DNA of 32,879 nt, from positions 1 to 32,879 of the forward strand of contig JANXYG010000008.1 of assembly GCA_025350245.1 (NCBI GenBank), written 5' to 3'. The notes under the pieces are model-generated. The model was not told where the DNA came from. It saw only the letters and a list, made by a program, of their open reading frames with translations, and did not search any database. The position numbers and the translations under genes are program-made. Positions 15,662 through 26,539 of the stretch are shown here, one piece after another. How positions within the stretch are numbered: position 1 is the first letter of the stretch; each line of letters starts with the position of its first letter. This DNA is from Betaproteobacteria bacterium. GTDB taxonomy: Bacteria; Pseudomonadota; Gammaproteobacteria; Burkholderiales; Ga0077523.

Positions 15662-15979
15662 CTAGCCGCGCTTGCGAGCCGGTACCGCGCCGCTCGCGAT
15701 CAACCCCAGCCCGGCCACCATCAGCGCCCAGGTCGAGGGTTCTGGCACCGCGTACTGGAGATTGTCCAGACCGATGTAGCCGTTGCCGGATGTCGGGGTG
15801 ATCGACACGCGGGCGACATTCGCGTCGGCGATGAAGCCCCAGAAACGCGGTTGGCCCGAGATCTCCTGCACCTCGCCCGAGCCGATCAGGTTGTTGCTCG
15901 CGTCGTAGGCACGCACCTGGTAGCCGTCATCCGAGCCCACGTCGTACCAGCCGAACGACCGGCTCGGGCACCAGCGCAT
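15662..15979 (-). pseudogene. PEP-CTERM protein gene, 5' end missing, overlapping the MOSC gene
   Basis: The readable part gives FGWYDVGSDDGYQVRAYDAS, then QPRFWGFIADANVARVSITP, GYIGLDNLQY, and a full PEP-CTERM sorting tail (VPEPSTWALMVAGLGLIASG followed by basic residues). No signal peptide exists. The frame begins inside the end of the MOSC gene with MRWCPSRS, which is MOSC sequence read in another frame. The gene therefore seems to have lost its 5' half in a deletion that ended within or next to the MOSC 3' end. The tail matches the same sorting system used by the DGR targets. Confidence 0.75.
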
Positions 15980-16412
15980 CGCCCACCCGGATCAGCCCGC
16001 CCACCAGCACCCGCGCGGTGATGCCGCCGCGGTCGCGCATCGCCTCGAAGCCGCCCTCGCCCAGCGCCTCTTCCATCCGCGAGCACGGGTCGCACAGGCC
16101 GGTGGTTTCGAACAGCGCCTCGCCGATGCGAAAGCGCGCGAACCGCAGCGCGAGCAGGTCGGTGCCGGACACCACGAGGTTGCGCCGCAGCAGCGCCGGA
16201 TCGATGGGCGGGAGGTCGAGCTGCTGCGCGATCATCGGCAGGTGCTCGGCCTGTATCAGCGACACCTGCCGCGGCTTGCCCGACCGGACCGAGGCCCGGT
16301 CACCTTCGAAGCCCCGGTTGGCGATCGCTAACACACTGCGAACCACCAGCGGTGGCTGGCGCCGCTGCGGCCGGACCGCGATCCACTCGATCCGTCCGCC
16401 CTCCGGGGTCAT
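15927..16412 (-). CDS. MOSC domain protein
   Basis: The 161-residue product is a stand-alone MOSC domain, the sulfur-carrier fold of molybdenum cofactor sulfurases. It shows NRGFEGDRASVRSGKPRQVS, RRNLVVSGTDLLAL, TGLCDPCSRMEEALG with the conserved cysteine, and RGGITARVLVGGLIRVGD. It starts 22 bp after the pyruvate carboxylase stop and is probably co-transcribed with it. The last residues (PVVRLVRRGLG) may derive from the deletion that fused it to the PEP-CTERM remnant. The substrate is unknown. Confidence 0.88.
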   Translation of the reverse strand: MTPEGGRIEWIAVRPQRRQPPLVVRSVLAIANRGFEGDRASVRSGKPRQVSLIQAEHLPMIAQQLDLPPIDPALLRRNLVVSGTDLLALRFARFRIGEALFETTGLCDPCSRMEEALGEGGFEAMRDRGGITARVLVGGLIRVGDALVPEPVVRLVRRGLG

Positions 16413-16434
16413 GGCGCGAGGCTCGGGTCCGGGG

Positions 16435-19400
16435 CTACTGGTATTCGATCAGCAGGTCGCGGGCGGCGATCACGTCGCCGTTGCGCACATGGATGTTCTT
16501 GATGGTGGCGTCGCGTTCGGCCCGGATCTGGGTTTCCATCTTCATCGCCTCGATCGAGGCCAGCGGGTCGCCGGCCTTCACCGCCTGCCCCGGCTTCACG
16601 CTCACGGTCGCGATCATGCCGGGCATCGGCGCGGCCACATGATGCGGATTGGCGGGGTCGGCCACGGCGCGCTTGACTGCGGTGCGGGTGGCGCCCGCCT
16701 TCTCGATCCGGATGGTGCGCGCTTGGCCGTTGAGCTCGAAGTCCACTCGCACGACGCCTTCGTCCTCGGCCGGCGCGGTGCCCTGCATGCGGATCACCAG
16801 CGTCTTGCCGGCATCGATGTCGACGCTGATCTCCTCGCGCTCGGCCATGCCGTAGAAGAACGCCGGCGTTGGCAGCGCGCTGGTGTCGCCGTATTGCCGC
16901 TGATGGTCGGCGAACTCGCGGAACACCTTCGGGTACATCAGGTACGACGCGAGGTCGGCGTCGCTCACGTGGCGCCCGATTGCCTTCTCGGCGTCCTTGC
17001 GGGCCTGATCGAGGTCGACCGCCGGGATCGAGTCGCCCGGCCGGTAGGCGGCCGGCGGGTCGCCGCGCAGCACCTTGCGCGACAGCACCTCCGGAAAGCC
17101 GTCGGGTGGAAACCCGAGTTCGCCCTTGAACAGCGACACCACCGCATCGGGAAAAGCCACCTCGCGGTCCGGGTCCATGACGTCTTCGGCGCTCAGGTCA
17201 TTGGTCACCATGAAGATCGCCATGTCACCCACCACTTTGGACGTGGGCGTGACCTTGACGATGTCGCCGAACAGACGGTTCACCTGAGCGTAGCAGCGCG
17301 ACACCGCCGGCCACCGGGTCTCGAGGCCCATGGCGCGCGCCTGCTCGCGCAGATTGGTGTACTGGCCGCCGGGCATCTCGTGGCTGTACACGTCGGAGGT
17401 ACCGGCGCGGATATCGGACTCCCACGGCGCGTAGTACTTGCGCACGCCTTCCCAGTAGTGCGACAGGGCGCGCAGCGACTCGCGATCGACGCCCGCATCG
17501 CCGGCGCACGGATCGCGCTCGGTACCTTCGAGCGCGGCCACGATCGAGCCGAGGTTCGGCTGCGAGGTGAGGCCGCTCATGCTGTCGAGCGCGCCATCGA
17601 CGGCATCGGCCCCGGCCTCGATGGCGGCCAGCACCGAGGCTGCCGACATGCCGCTGGTGTCGTGGGTGTGGAAATGCACCGGCAACCCGGTTTCATGCTT
17701 GAGCGCATGCACCAGTTCGCGGGCCGCGCGCGGGCGCACCAGCCCGGCCATGTCTTTCAGGCCGAGGATATGCACGCCGGCCTGCTTCAGCTCGCGCGCG
17801 AGCTTCAGGTAGTAGTCGAGGCCGTACTTGCGGCTGCCGTCGAACAGGTCGGCGGTGTAGCAGATGGCGCCCTCGCACAGCGCGCCGGTCTCGAGCACCG
17901 CGTCGATCGAGACGCGCATGTTGCGCACCCAGTTGAGCGAGTCGAACACGCGAAAAAGGTCGACGCCGTTGGTGTGCGCCTGCTGCACGAAGTAGCGCAC
18001 CACGTTGTCGGCGTAGTTGGTGTAGCCCACCGCGTTAGAGCCGCGCAGGAGCATCTGCAGCAGCACGTTGGGCACGCGGGCGCGCAACTGCGTCAGGCGC
18101 TGCCACGGATCCTCGTTGAGAAAGCGCATGGCGACGTCGAAGGTCGCGCCGCCCCAGCACTCAAGCGAGAACAGGCCGGGCACCAGCCGTGCGTAGTGCG
18201 GGGCGATGCGCACCATGTCGGCGCTGCGCATGCGGGTGGCGAACAGCGACTGATGCGCGTCGCGCATGGTGGTGTCGGTGAGCAGGACGCGCGGCTCGGC
18301 CAGCATCCATTGCGCGAAGCCCTCGGCGCCCAGCGCCAGCAACCGGTCGCGCGAACCCGGGCGGGGTGCCTGGGTGAGGTCAGTTTTCGGCAGGATCAAA
18401 TGGGCGTGCGACAGGTCGGGCCGGATGCGGCCCTTCATGTCGGGATGACCGTTCACGATGACCTCGCCCAGGTGCCGCAGCAAGCGCGTCGCGCGATCGC
18501 GCCGATGGCTGAACTTGAACAGCTCGGGCGTGGTGTCGATGAAGCGGGTGGTGATCCGGCCGGCGACGAAATCCGGATGGTTGATGACGTTCTCGACGAA
18601 CTGCAGGTTGGTCGCGACGCCGCGCACCCGGAACTCGCGCAGCGCCCGGTCCATGCGGTGGATGGCTTCCTGCGGCGTCGGTGCGGACGCCGTCACCTTC
18701 ACCAGCAGCGAGTCGTAGTAGGGCGTGATGACGGCGCCGGTGTAGGCCGTGCCGCCATCGAGGCGGATGCCGAAGCCGGCGGCGCTGCGGTAGGCGGTGA
18801 TGCGACCGTAGTCGGGCGTGAAGTCGTTCTCGGGGTCTTCGGTGGTGACGCGGCATTGCAGCGCATGGCCGTTGAGCCGGATGTCTTCCTGCTTCGGCAC
18901 CGGGCAATCGGCGCCGCCGATGCGCGCGCCCTCGCTCACCCGGATCTGCGACTTGACCACGTCGATGCCGGTCACCTGTTCGGTGACGGTGTGCTCCACC
19001 TGAATGCGCGGATTGACCTCGATGAAATAGAAGTCGTCGGTGTCGGCATCCATCAGGAACTCGACGGTGCCGGCGTGGGTGTAGCGGACGGCGCGGCCGA
19101 GCCGCAGTGCGGCGTCGCAGAGCGCGGCGCGTTGCGCCGGGGTGAGGTAGGGCGCGGGCGCGCGCTCGACCATCTTCTGGTTGCGCCGCTGCACCGAGCA
19201 GTCGCGCTCGAACAGGTGCACGAGGTTGCCGTGGCGGTCGCCCATCAACTGCACTTCGACGTGGCGGGCACGCCGCACCAGCTTTTCGAGGTAGACCTCG
19301 TCGTTGCCGAACGCGGCGCCGGCTTCGCGCCGCGCGATCTCGAGCTGGGCGTCGAGGTCGGCTTCGTTCTCGATCACGCGCATGCCGCGGCCGCCACCGC

Positions 19401-19947
19401 CCCAGGAGGCCTTGAGCATCAGCGGATAGCCGATAGCCCCGGCCATGCGCCGGCATTCGGCGGCATCGCGCGGCAGCGGCGCGGTGGCAGGCATGACCGG
19501 AACCCCTGCGGCCACGGCTGCGTGGCGCGCGGCGACCTTGTTGCCGAGCGTGGTCATCACCTCGGGCGTGGGCCCGATGAAGGTGATGCCGGCCTCGCCG
19601 CAAGCGCGGGCGAAGTCGGGGTTCTCCGACAGGAAGCCGTAGCCGGGATGGATGGCATCGACCCGGGCGAGCTTGGCGATGCGCAGCACGTCGGCGATGT
19701 CGAGATAGGCCGCCAGCGGCTTGCGGCCCTCGCCCACGAGATAGCTCTCGTCGGCCTTGAAGCGGTGCAGGGCAAAGCGGTCTTCCTGCGAGTAGATGGC
19801 GACGGTGCGGATGCCGAGTTCGGCGGCGGCGCGCATCACGCGGATGGCGATCTCGGAGCGGTTGGCAACGAGGATGGAGCGGATCGTGGAACTCAAGGTG
19901 GCGGATTCACGTGATGCGGAGGTTGCTGGTCGATACCCGGTGATCAA
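16435..19947 (-). CDS. pyc: Pyruvate carboxylase, single-chain
   Basis: The 1170-residue enzyme carboxylates pyruvate to oxaloacetate using ATP, bicarbonate and biotin. In order it has a biotin carboxylase domain (SILVANRSEIAIRVMRAAAE, the ATP loop SWGGGGRGM, FIEVNPRIQVEHTVTEQVTG), a carboxyltransferase TIM barrel (TTMRDAHQSLFATRMR, FHTHDTSGMSAASVLAAIEA) and a C-terminal biotinyl domain with SIEAMKMETQ, Lys1136 being the biotin site. The start is uncertain: TTG at 19947 has GAGGGA upstream, while TTG at 19896 gives SSTIRSILVANR, closer to the usual N-terminus. It lies downstream of maeB on the same strand; the repeat array 19994-20125 separates them. Confidence 0.96.
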   Translation of the reverse strand: MITGYRPATSASRESATLSSTIRSILVANRSEIAIRVMRAAAELGIRTVAIYSQEDRFALHRFKADESYLVGEGRKPLAAYLDIADVLRIAKLARVDAIHPGYGFLSENPDFARACGEAGITFIGPTPEVMTTLGNKVAARHAAVAAGVPVMPATAPLPRDAAECRRMAGAIGYPLMLKASWGGGGRGMRVIENEADLDAQLEIARREAGAAFGNDEVYLEKLVRRARHVEVQLMGDRHGNLVHLFERDCSVQRRNQKMVERAPAPYLTPAQRAALCDAALRLGRAVRYTHAGTVEFLMDADTDDFYFIEVNPRIQVEHTVTEQVTGIDVVKSQIRVSEGARIGGADCPVPKQEDIRLNGHALQCRVTTEDPENDFTPDYGRITAYRSAAGFGIRLDGGTAYTGAVITPYYDSLLVKVTASAPTPQEAIHRMDRALREFRVRGVATNLQFVENVINHPDFVAGRITTRFIDTTPELFKFSHRRDRATRLLRHLGEVIVNGHPDMKGRIRPDLSHAHLILPKTDLTQAPRPGSRDRLLALGAEGFAQWMLAEPRVLLTDTTMRDAHQSLFATRMRSADMVRIAPHYARLVPGLFSLECWGGATFDVAMRFLNEDPWQRLTQLRARVPNVLLQMLLRGSNAVGYTNYADNVVRYFVQQAHTNGVDLFRVFDSLNWVRNMRVSIDAVLETGALCEGAICYTADLFDGSRKYGLDYYLKLARELKQAGVHILGLKDMAGLVRPRAARELVHALKHETGLPVHFHTHDTSGMSAASVLAAIEAGADAVDGALDSMSGLTSQPNLGSIVAALEGTERDPCAGDAGVDRESLRALSHYWEGVRKYYAPWESDIRAGTSDVYSHEMPGGQYTNLREQARAMGLETRWPAVSRCYAQVNRLFGDIVKVTPTSKVVGDMAIFMVTNDLSAEDVMDPDREVAFPDAVVSLFKGELGFPPDGFPEVLSRKVLRGDPPAAYRPGDSIPAVDLDQARKDAEKAIGRHVSDADLASYLMYPKVFREFADHQRQYGDTSALPTPAFFYGMAEREEISVDIDAGKTLVIRMQGTAPAEDEGVVRVDFELNGQARTIRIEKAGATRTAVKRAVADPANPHHVAAPMPGMIATVSVKPGQAVKAGDPLASIEAMKMETQIRAERDATIKNIHVRNGDVIAARDLLIEYQ

Positions 19948-19993
19948 CGCTCAGGTTTCCCTCATCCCCAGCCCTTTCCGGAGGGAGAAGGGA

Positions 19994-20125
19994 GCGGGAG
20001 ACTTTCCTCTGCGCTGGGGAGCGGGAGACTTTCCTCTGCGCTGGGGAGCGGGAGACTTTCCTCTCCACTGGGGAGCCGTAGACCTCCCTCTCCGCTCGGG
20101 AGAGGGACCGAGGGTGAGGGACGCT
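19994..20125. repeat. 27-bp tandem repeat array ending in a REP-like element
   Basis: Units of 27 bp begin at 19994, 20021, 20048 and 20075 (GCGGGAGACTTTCCTCTGCG plus seven bases). The first two are identical, the third is slightly changed and the fourth clearly diverged. The last merges into CTCTCCGCTCGGGAGAGGGA and CCGAGGGTGAGGG, the inverted form of the repeat at 14498-14532. Because 27 is a multiple of three the array is open in one minus frame (KVSRSPAQR repeated), but I see no sign that it is translated. Confidence 0.85.
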
Positions 20126-20177
20126 GGGCAATGTCGCGAATCAGCCTGTTTGCCGATGACGCGCACGGTGCGGCCCG

Positions 20178-22466
<2,289 letters not shown>

Positions 22467-22625
22467 GGCGGGATTCGGGCAACTGCGAAGGTGGCAAACG
22501 GGCACATCAAGTATACCCGCCGGGCATTCGCGACTGGCACCCTCGCGCCTTGCTACACTCGAAAAAACGCGGCTTGCCACGACTGGCGGTCGCGATTCAT
22601 CCGCTCACCTGTATCGAGATTCGCC

Positions 22626-23522
22626 ATGCGCAAGTCCAGCCGCTTTTTCAGTCTCGTTTGCGCCCTCATGGGGATCATGGCGTTGCCGGCGCGCTCGGCC
22701 GACACCGACCGCAAGGCGCTGTTGTGGGAGGTGACCTCGGGCTCGGCCACGGTGTATCTGCTCGGCACCATCCACGTCGGTTCCGAGCGGCTCTATCCGC
22801 TGCCGACGCCGGTCGAGGCGGCTTATGCGCGAGCCACCGTGATCGCGCTGGAGGCCGATCCCACCGATCCGTCGGCGCTGATGGCAGTGGGCAGCACCCT
22901 GTACCAGCCGCCCGATTCCCTCGACCAGCATGTGCCTCCCGCGCTGTATCGCGACGTGCAGGCACGCCTCGCCGCCACCGGGCTGCCGCCGGCGATCGCC
23001 CGGATGATGAAGCCGTGGTTGCTGTCGATGACCTTGACGATGGCGGAGATGGGGCGCCTCGGGTACGACGCGAGCCAGGGCATAGACGTGCATCTGGCCA
23101 CCCGCGCGAAACGCGACGGCAAGCGCCTCATCGAACTCGAATCGATGGCGATGCAGATCGCCTTGCTCGACTCGCTTTCGGCCGAGGTCCAGGGGGCGAT
23201 GCTGCAAAACACGGTCGACAGCCTTCAGTCCGGGCGGCTCGAAGTCGAAATGACAGCCATGGTGGACAGATGGCGCCACGGCGATGCCGCCGGCCTGGAC
23301 GATCTTGCGCAACGCGACCTCGAAGCAACCGGTGGCAATGCCGCGCGCGAGCTGCGCACGCGCCTGTACGACCGGCGCAATCGCGACATGACCGACAAGA
23401 TCGTGCGTCTGCTCGCCGGCAAGGAAGTCGTGCTGGTTGGCGTCGGCGCCGGTCACATGACCGGCCCCACCGGCATCACCACCTTGCTCGCCGCCAAGGG
23501 GTTCTCAGTGCGGCGGCTGTGA
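22626..23522 (+). CDS. TraB/GumN family protein, exported
   Basis: The 298-residue product starts at the ATG at 22626 and has a signal peptide of about 24 residues ending ARSA. Family motifs are LLGTIHVGSERLYPLP near the N-terminus (GTIH), VIALEADP, and GVGAGHMTGPTGITTLLAAK at the C-terminus. TraB/GumN proteins belong to a metal-dependent hydrolase superfamily suggested to include proteases (the TIKI relatives); no bacterial substrate is established. Transcription starts in the region divergent from maeB. A membrane-protein gene follows after 16 bp. Confidence 0.88.
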   Translation: MRKSSRFFSLVCALMGIMALPARSADTDRKALLWEVTSGSATVYLLGTIHVGSERLYPLPTPVEAAYARATVIALEADPTDPSALMAVGSTLYQPPDSLDQHVPPALYRDVQARLAATGLPPAIARMMKPWLLSMTLTMAEMGRLGYDASQGIDVHLATRAKRDGKRLIELESMAMQIALLDSLSAEVQGAMLQNTVDSLQSGRLEVEMTAMVDRWRHGDAAGLDDLAQRDLEATGGNAARELRTRLYDRRNRDMTDKIVRLLAGKEVVLVGVGAGHMTGPTGITTLLAAKGFSVRRL

Positions 23523-23538
23523 GCGCGGGTGGCGCCGG

Positions 23539-24006
23539 ATGGCCTTGATCGAGGCCGATGCCCCATCGGCGCCGCGAGGGGTGCTGCCGGGCCTGCTCTG
23601 GCTGCTGACCGCCACCTTCGCCGCCCGCGTCGCCGGCCAGGCGATCCAGAGCGTCTGGCCGCAGGCTTTCCTGCCGTCGTTCGCTGCCTTCCAGGGTAGT
23701 CGCCTGCCCTACCCCGTGTTGCTTGCCACGCAGATCGCGATCTTGGCGACCATGATCCGGTTCACCTCCCGCATCCACGCCGACACGCTCGTCGCGAGCC
23801 GCCGGGCCGCGCGCCTCCTCGGCCTGCTCGGCGGCCTGTATCTCGCCGTGGCCATCGGGCGGATCGTGATCGGCCTCGTGGTGCCGCAGGCGCCGCCGTG
23901 GTTCTCGACCTGGATCCCGGCGCTGCTGCATGTGGCGCTGGCGTCATGGGTGCTGCTGGTCGCTGCCTATCACCATACGGGCGCCGCATTGGATAAGCAT
24001 GCGTAG
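23539..24006 (+). CDS. Small integral membrane protein, four predicted helices
   Basis: The 155-residue product has about four transmembrane helices: LPGLLWLLTATFAARVAGQA, YPVLLATQIAILATMI, ARLLGLLGGLYLAVAIG and LLHVALASWVLLVAAY. I do not recognise a named family. It begins 16 bp after the TraB-like gene and its last codons overlap the start of the hydroxylase-GH3 fusion by 8 bp (ATGCGTAG), so it is translationally coupled to that gene. That suggests a role in the same membrane-lipid-related function. Confidence 0.8.
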   Translation: MALIEADAPSAPRGVLPGLLWLLTATFAARVAGQAIQSVWPQAFLPSFAAFQGSRLPYPVLLATQIAILATMIRFTSRIHADTLVASRRAARLLGLLGGLYLAVAIGRIVIGLVVPQAPPWFSTWIPALLHVALASWVLLVAAYHHTGAALDKHA

Positions 24007-26539
24007 CGAGTTGCTGCCGGCGCTGTGGTATCCGCTGTTCTTCGGCCTCGCCATCGCCTTGCACGTAGCGCTGAAGATGCAAGGTCTGCCGCTGCTCGCC
24101 GCGCTCTATATCCCGATCGCCCTGGTGGCCATCGGCATCGTGATCCTCGAACGCCTCGATCCGGCGCGACTCGACTGGCGCCCCCGGTGGCGCGATGTGC
24201 GCGCGGACGCCGCGTTCATGCTGTTGGTGCAGGTGGCGCTGCCGCGCCTGCTGGCGCTGGCGCTCGCCCTGGTCGTGGCCGACCGCATCCACGAGCGCGC
24301 CGCGAGCGACCTCTGGCCGCACCACTGGCCCGTCGCCGCGCAGGTGGTGCTGATGGTGTTGGCGGTCGACTTCATGCGCTACTGGCTGCATCGCGCCAGC
24401 CATACCTTCACGCCGCTGTGGCGATTGCACGAGGTGCACCACTCGCCCGACCTGCTCTACACGCTCAATGTCGGCCGCTTTCATCCGCTAGAGAAGGTGT
24501 TGCAGTTCGCGCTCGACACGGTGCCGTTCGTGCTGCTCGGGGTGGCGCCGCCGGTGATCGCCGGGTACTTCCTGGCCTACTCGGTTAACGGCTTCTTCCA
24601 GCACAGCAACCTGCGGCTGCGCTACGGCTGGCTCAACCATCTGGTCGGCAGCGCCGAGACCAACCGCTGGCATCACGCGCGCGACCCGAAGACCGGCTAC
24701 TGCAATTTCGGCAACACCGTCATCGTGTGGGATCACCTGTTCGGCACGTGGTACCTGCCCCGCGCTCGCGTGCTCGACATCGGCATTCCCGATCGCGACT
24801 ACCCGAAGGGCTTCGGGGCCCAGTTGCTCGCGCCGTTTCGAGCAGGATCGGGATCGCGGCGCGGCATTCGCCAGCGCCTTGCGGGCTTCGTGATCACCGC
24901 GCAGTTGGGCTGGGCGCGGCGTGCGCTCGGTCGCAAGGTCGCCGCGGCCGCTCGCGATCCGATGCGCGCGCAACACGCGCTGCTCATGCGGCTGTTACGC
25001 GAGAACCGTGACACGACCTTCGGCCGGGCGCATGGATTCGCCACGATGCGCGACCACCGTGACTTCGTCGACCGGGTTCCGGTGCAAGACTACGAAGCCG
25101 TGCGCCCGTATGTCGAGGCCACGATCGCCAAGGGCGAGCGCGCGCTGACCGCCGAACGTCCGGTGCGATACGTGCGCACCAGCGGCACCACCGGACAACC
25201 GAAGGACATCCCGCTCACTGCATCGCACCTTGCGCACCTGCGCGCGATCCATCGCGCCTCGGTCGCGAGCCAGTATCGCGTCAGCCCGGCCGCATTCGCC
25301 GGCAGCATCCTCGCGATCACCAGCCCGGCGGCCGAGGGCACCGTTGCCGACGGTACGCCGTTCGGCTCGGCATCCGGCGTGCTCGCTGGCAGCACACCGG
25401 CGTTGCTGCAGGACAAGTTCGCGGTGCCGCCGCTGGTGTTCACCATCGCCGACAGCCGCGTCAAGTATCTGTTGCTGCTGCGCCTCGCCCTGACCCGCCG
25501 CGACCTCTCCTATCTGGGCACCGCCAACCCCACCACGCTACTGGCCCTGATCCGGCTCTATCGCGAGCACGAGTCGGCGCTGCTGGCCGACCTGCGCGCG
25601 GGCGGTTTCTTTCTCGCGCCCGAGGTGCCGGCGGCAATCCTTGCCACTCTCGCCAGCCGGTTGCGGCCCGACCCGGAACGCGCGGCCGAGCTTGCCGCTT
25701 TGATCGCCGGCACCGGACAGCGGCGCATCCGCGACCTGTGGCCGCAGCTCGCGTTGGTGGTCACCTGGACCTGCGCCAGCGCCGGCGTGGCGGTCGCCGC
25801 GTTGCGTACCGAGCTTGGCCCCCACACCCACGTGCACGAGCTGGGCTACGTGTCGAGCGAGTTCCGCGGCACGATCACCGTGGGCCGGCGCGCCGGCAGC
25901 GGCCTGCCGACCTTCGACACGCACTTCTTCGAGTTCGTCGAGCGCCAACGCTGGGATGACGGTGATCCCGAGTTCCTCACGCTGGATCGCCTGCGCAAGG
26001 GCGTCGACTACTACGTGATCGTGACCACGCCGTCGGGCCTGTACCGCTACTTCATCAACGATCTGGTGCGCGTCACCGGCTTTCTGCATCGGATGCCGCT
26101 GCTGCAGTTCCGCCAGAAGGGCAAGGGGGTCACCAGCATCACCGGCGAGAAGCTCTACGAATCGCAGGTGCTGGCCGCGGTCGGCCAAGGGCTCGCCACG
26201 ACGGGCAGCGCGCCGCGCTTCCTAATGATGCTGGCCGACGAGCAGGGACAACACTATCGGCTGTACGTGGAGCCGGACACGGCACCGGGCCTGTCGGCCG
26301 CGCAGCTCGGCACGCAGGTCGATGCGCGATTGCAGGCGCTCAACATCGAATATGCATCGAAGCGCGAAAGCGGCCGGCTCGGCAGCGTAGTGGCGCACTG
26401 GCTCGCGCCTGGCACCGAAGAGGCGTGGCGGCGCGACGCCGTCGCCCGCGGCCAGCGCGAAGGCCAGTTCAAGACCATCGCGCTGGGCTATCGCTCGGCA
26501 ATGGTGTTCGATCTCGACGCCCACTGCCTGCCACCATGA
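23999..26539 (+). CDS. Fusion of fatty acid hydroxylase (sterol desaturase-like) and GH3-like acyl-adenylating domain
   Basis: The 846-residue product starts at the ATG at 23999, which overlaps the previous stop. Residues 1-280 form a membrane-bound di-iron hydroxylase with histidine boxes HRASH (131-135), HEVHH (144-148), QHS (201) and HH (225). From about 320 to the end the sequence is GH3-like: RYVRTSGTTGQPKDIPLT (390-407), HELGYVSSEFRGTITVG, HFFEFV, YRYFINDLVRVTGF and RQKGKGVTSITGEKLYESQV. Plant GH3 proteins adenylate a carboxylic acid and couple it to an amino acid. The fusion implies hydroxylation and activation of a lipid-like acid by one polypeptide. The reading frame is continuous across the joint, so it is not an error-made fusion. 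The substrate is unknown. Confidence 0.88.
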   Translation: MRSELLPALWYPLFFGLAIALHVALKMQGLPLLAALYIPIALVAIGIVILERLDPARLDWRPRWRDVRADAAFMLLVQVALPRLLALALALVVADRIHERAASDLWPHHWPVAAQVVLMVLAVDFMRYWLHRASHTFTPLWRLHEVHHSPDLLYTLNVGRFHPLEKVLQFALDTVPFVLLGVAPPVIAGYFLAYSVNGFFQHSNLRLRYGWLNHLVGSAETNRWHHARDPKTGYCNFGNTVIVWDHLFGTWYLPRARVLDIGIPDRDYPKGFGAQLLAPFRAGSGSRRGIRQRLAGFVITAQLGWARRALGRKVAAAARDPMRAQHALLMRLLRENRDTTFGRAHGFATMRDHRDFVDRVPVQDYEAVRPYVEATIAKGERALTAERPVRYVRTSGTTGQPKDIPLTASHLAHLRAIHRASVASQYRVSPAAFAGSILAITSPAAEGTVADGTPFGSASGVLAGSTPALLQDKFAVPPLVFTIADSRVKYLLLLRLALTRRDLSYLGTANPTTLLALIRLYREHESALLADLRAGGFFLAPEVPAAILATLASRLRPDPERAAELAALIAGTGQRRIRDLWPQLALVVTWTCASAGVAVAALRTELGPHTHVHELGYVSSEFRGTITVGRRAGSGLPTFDTHFFEFVERQRWDDGDPEFLTLDRLRKGVDYYVIVTTPSGLYRYFINDLVRVTGFLHRMPLLQFRQKGKGVTSITGEKLYESQVLAAVGQGLATTGSAPRFLMMLADEQGQHYRLYVEPDTAPGLSAAQLGTQVDARLQALNIEYASKRESGRLGSVVAHWLAPGTEEAWRRDAVARGQREGQFKTIALGYRSAMVFDLDAHCLPP

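Noticed and set aside
16018-19914. Very long plus-strand open frame opposite pyruvate carboxylase
   Set aside because: It mirrors the high-GC codon pattern of pyc, is His/Gly/Val-rich without domains, and pyc is unmistakable on the other strand.
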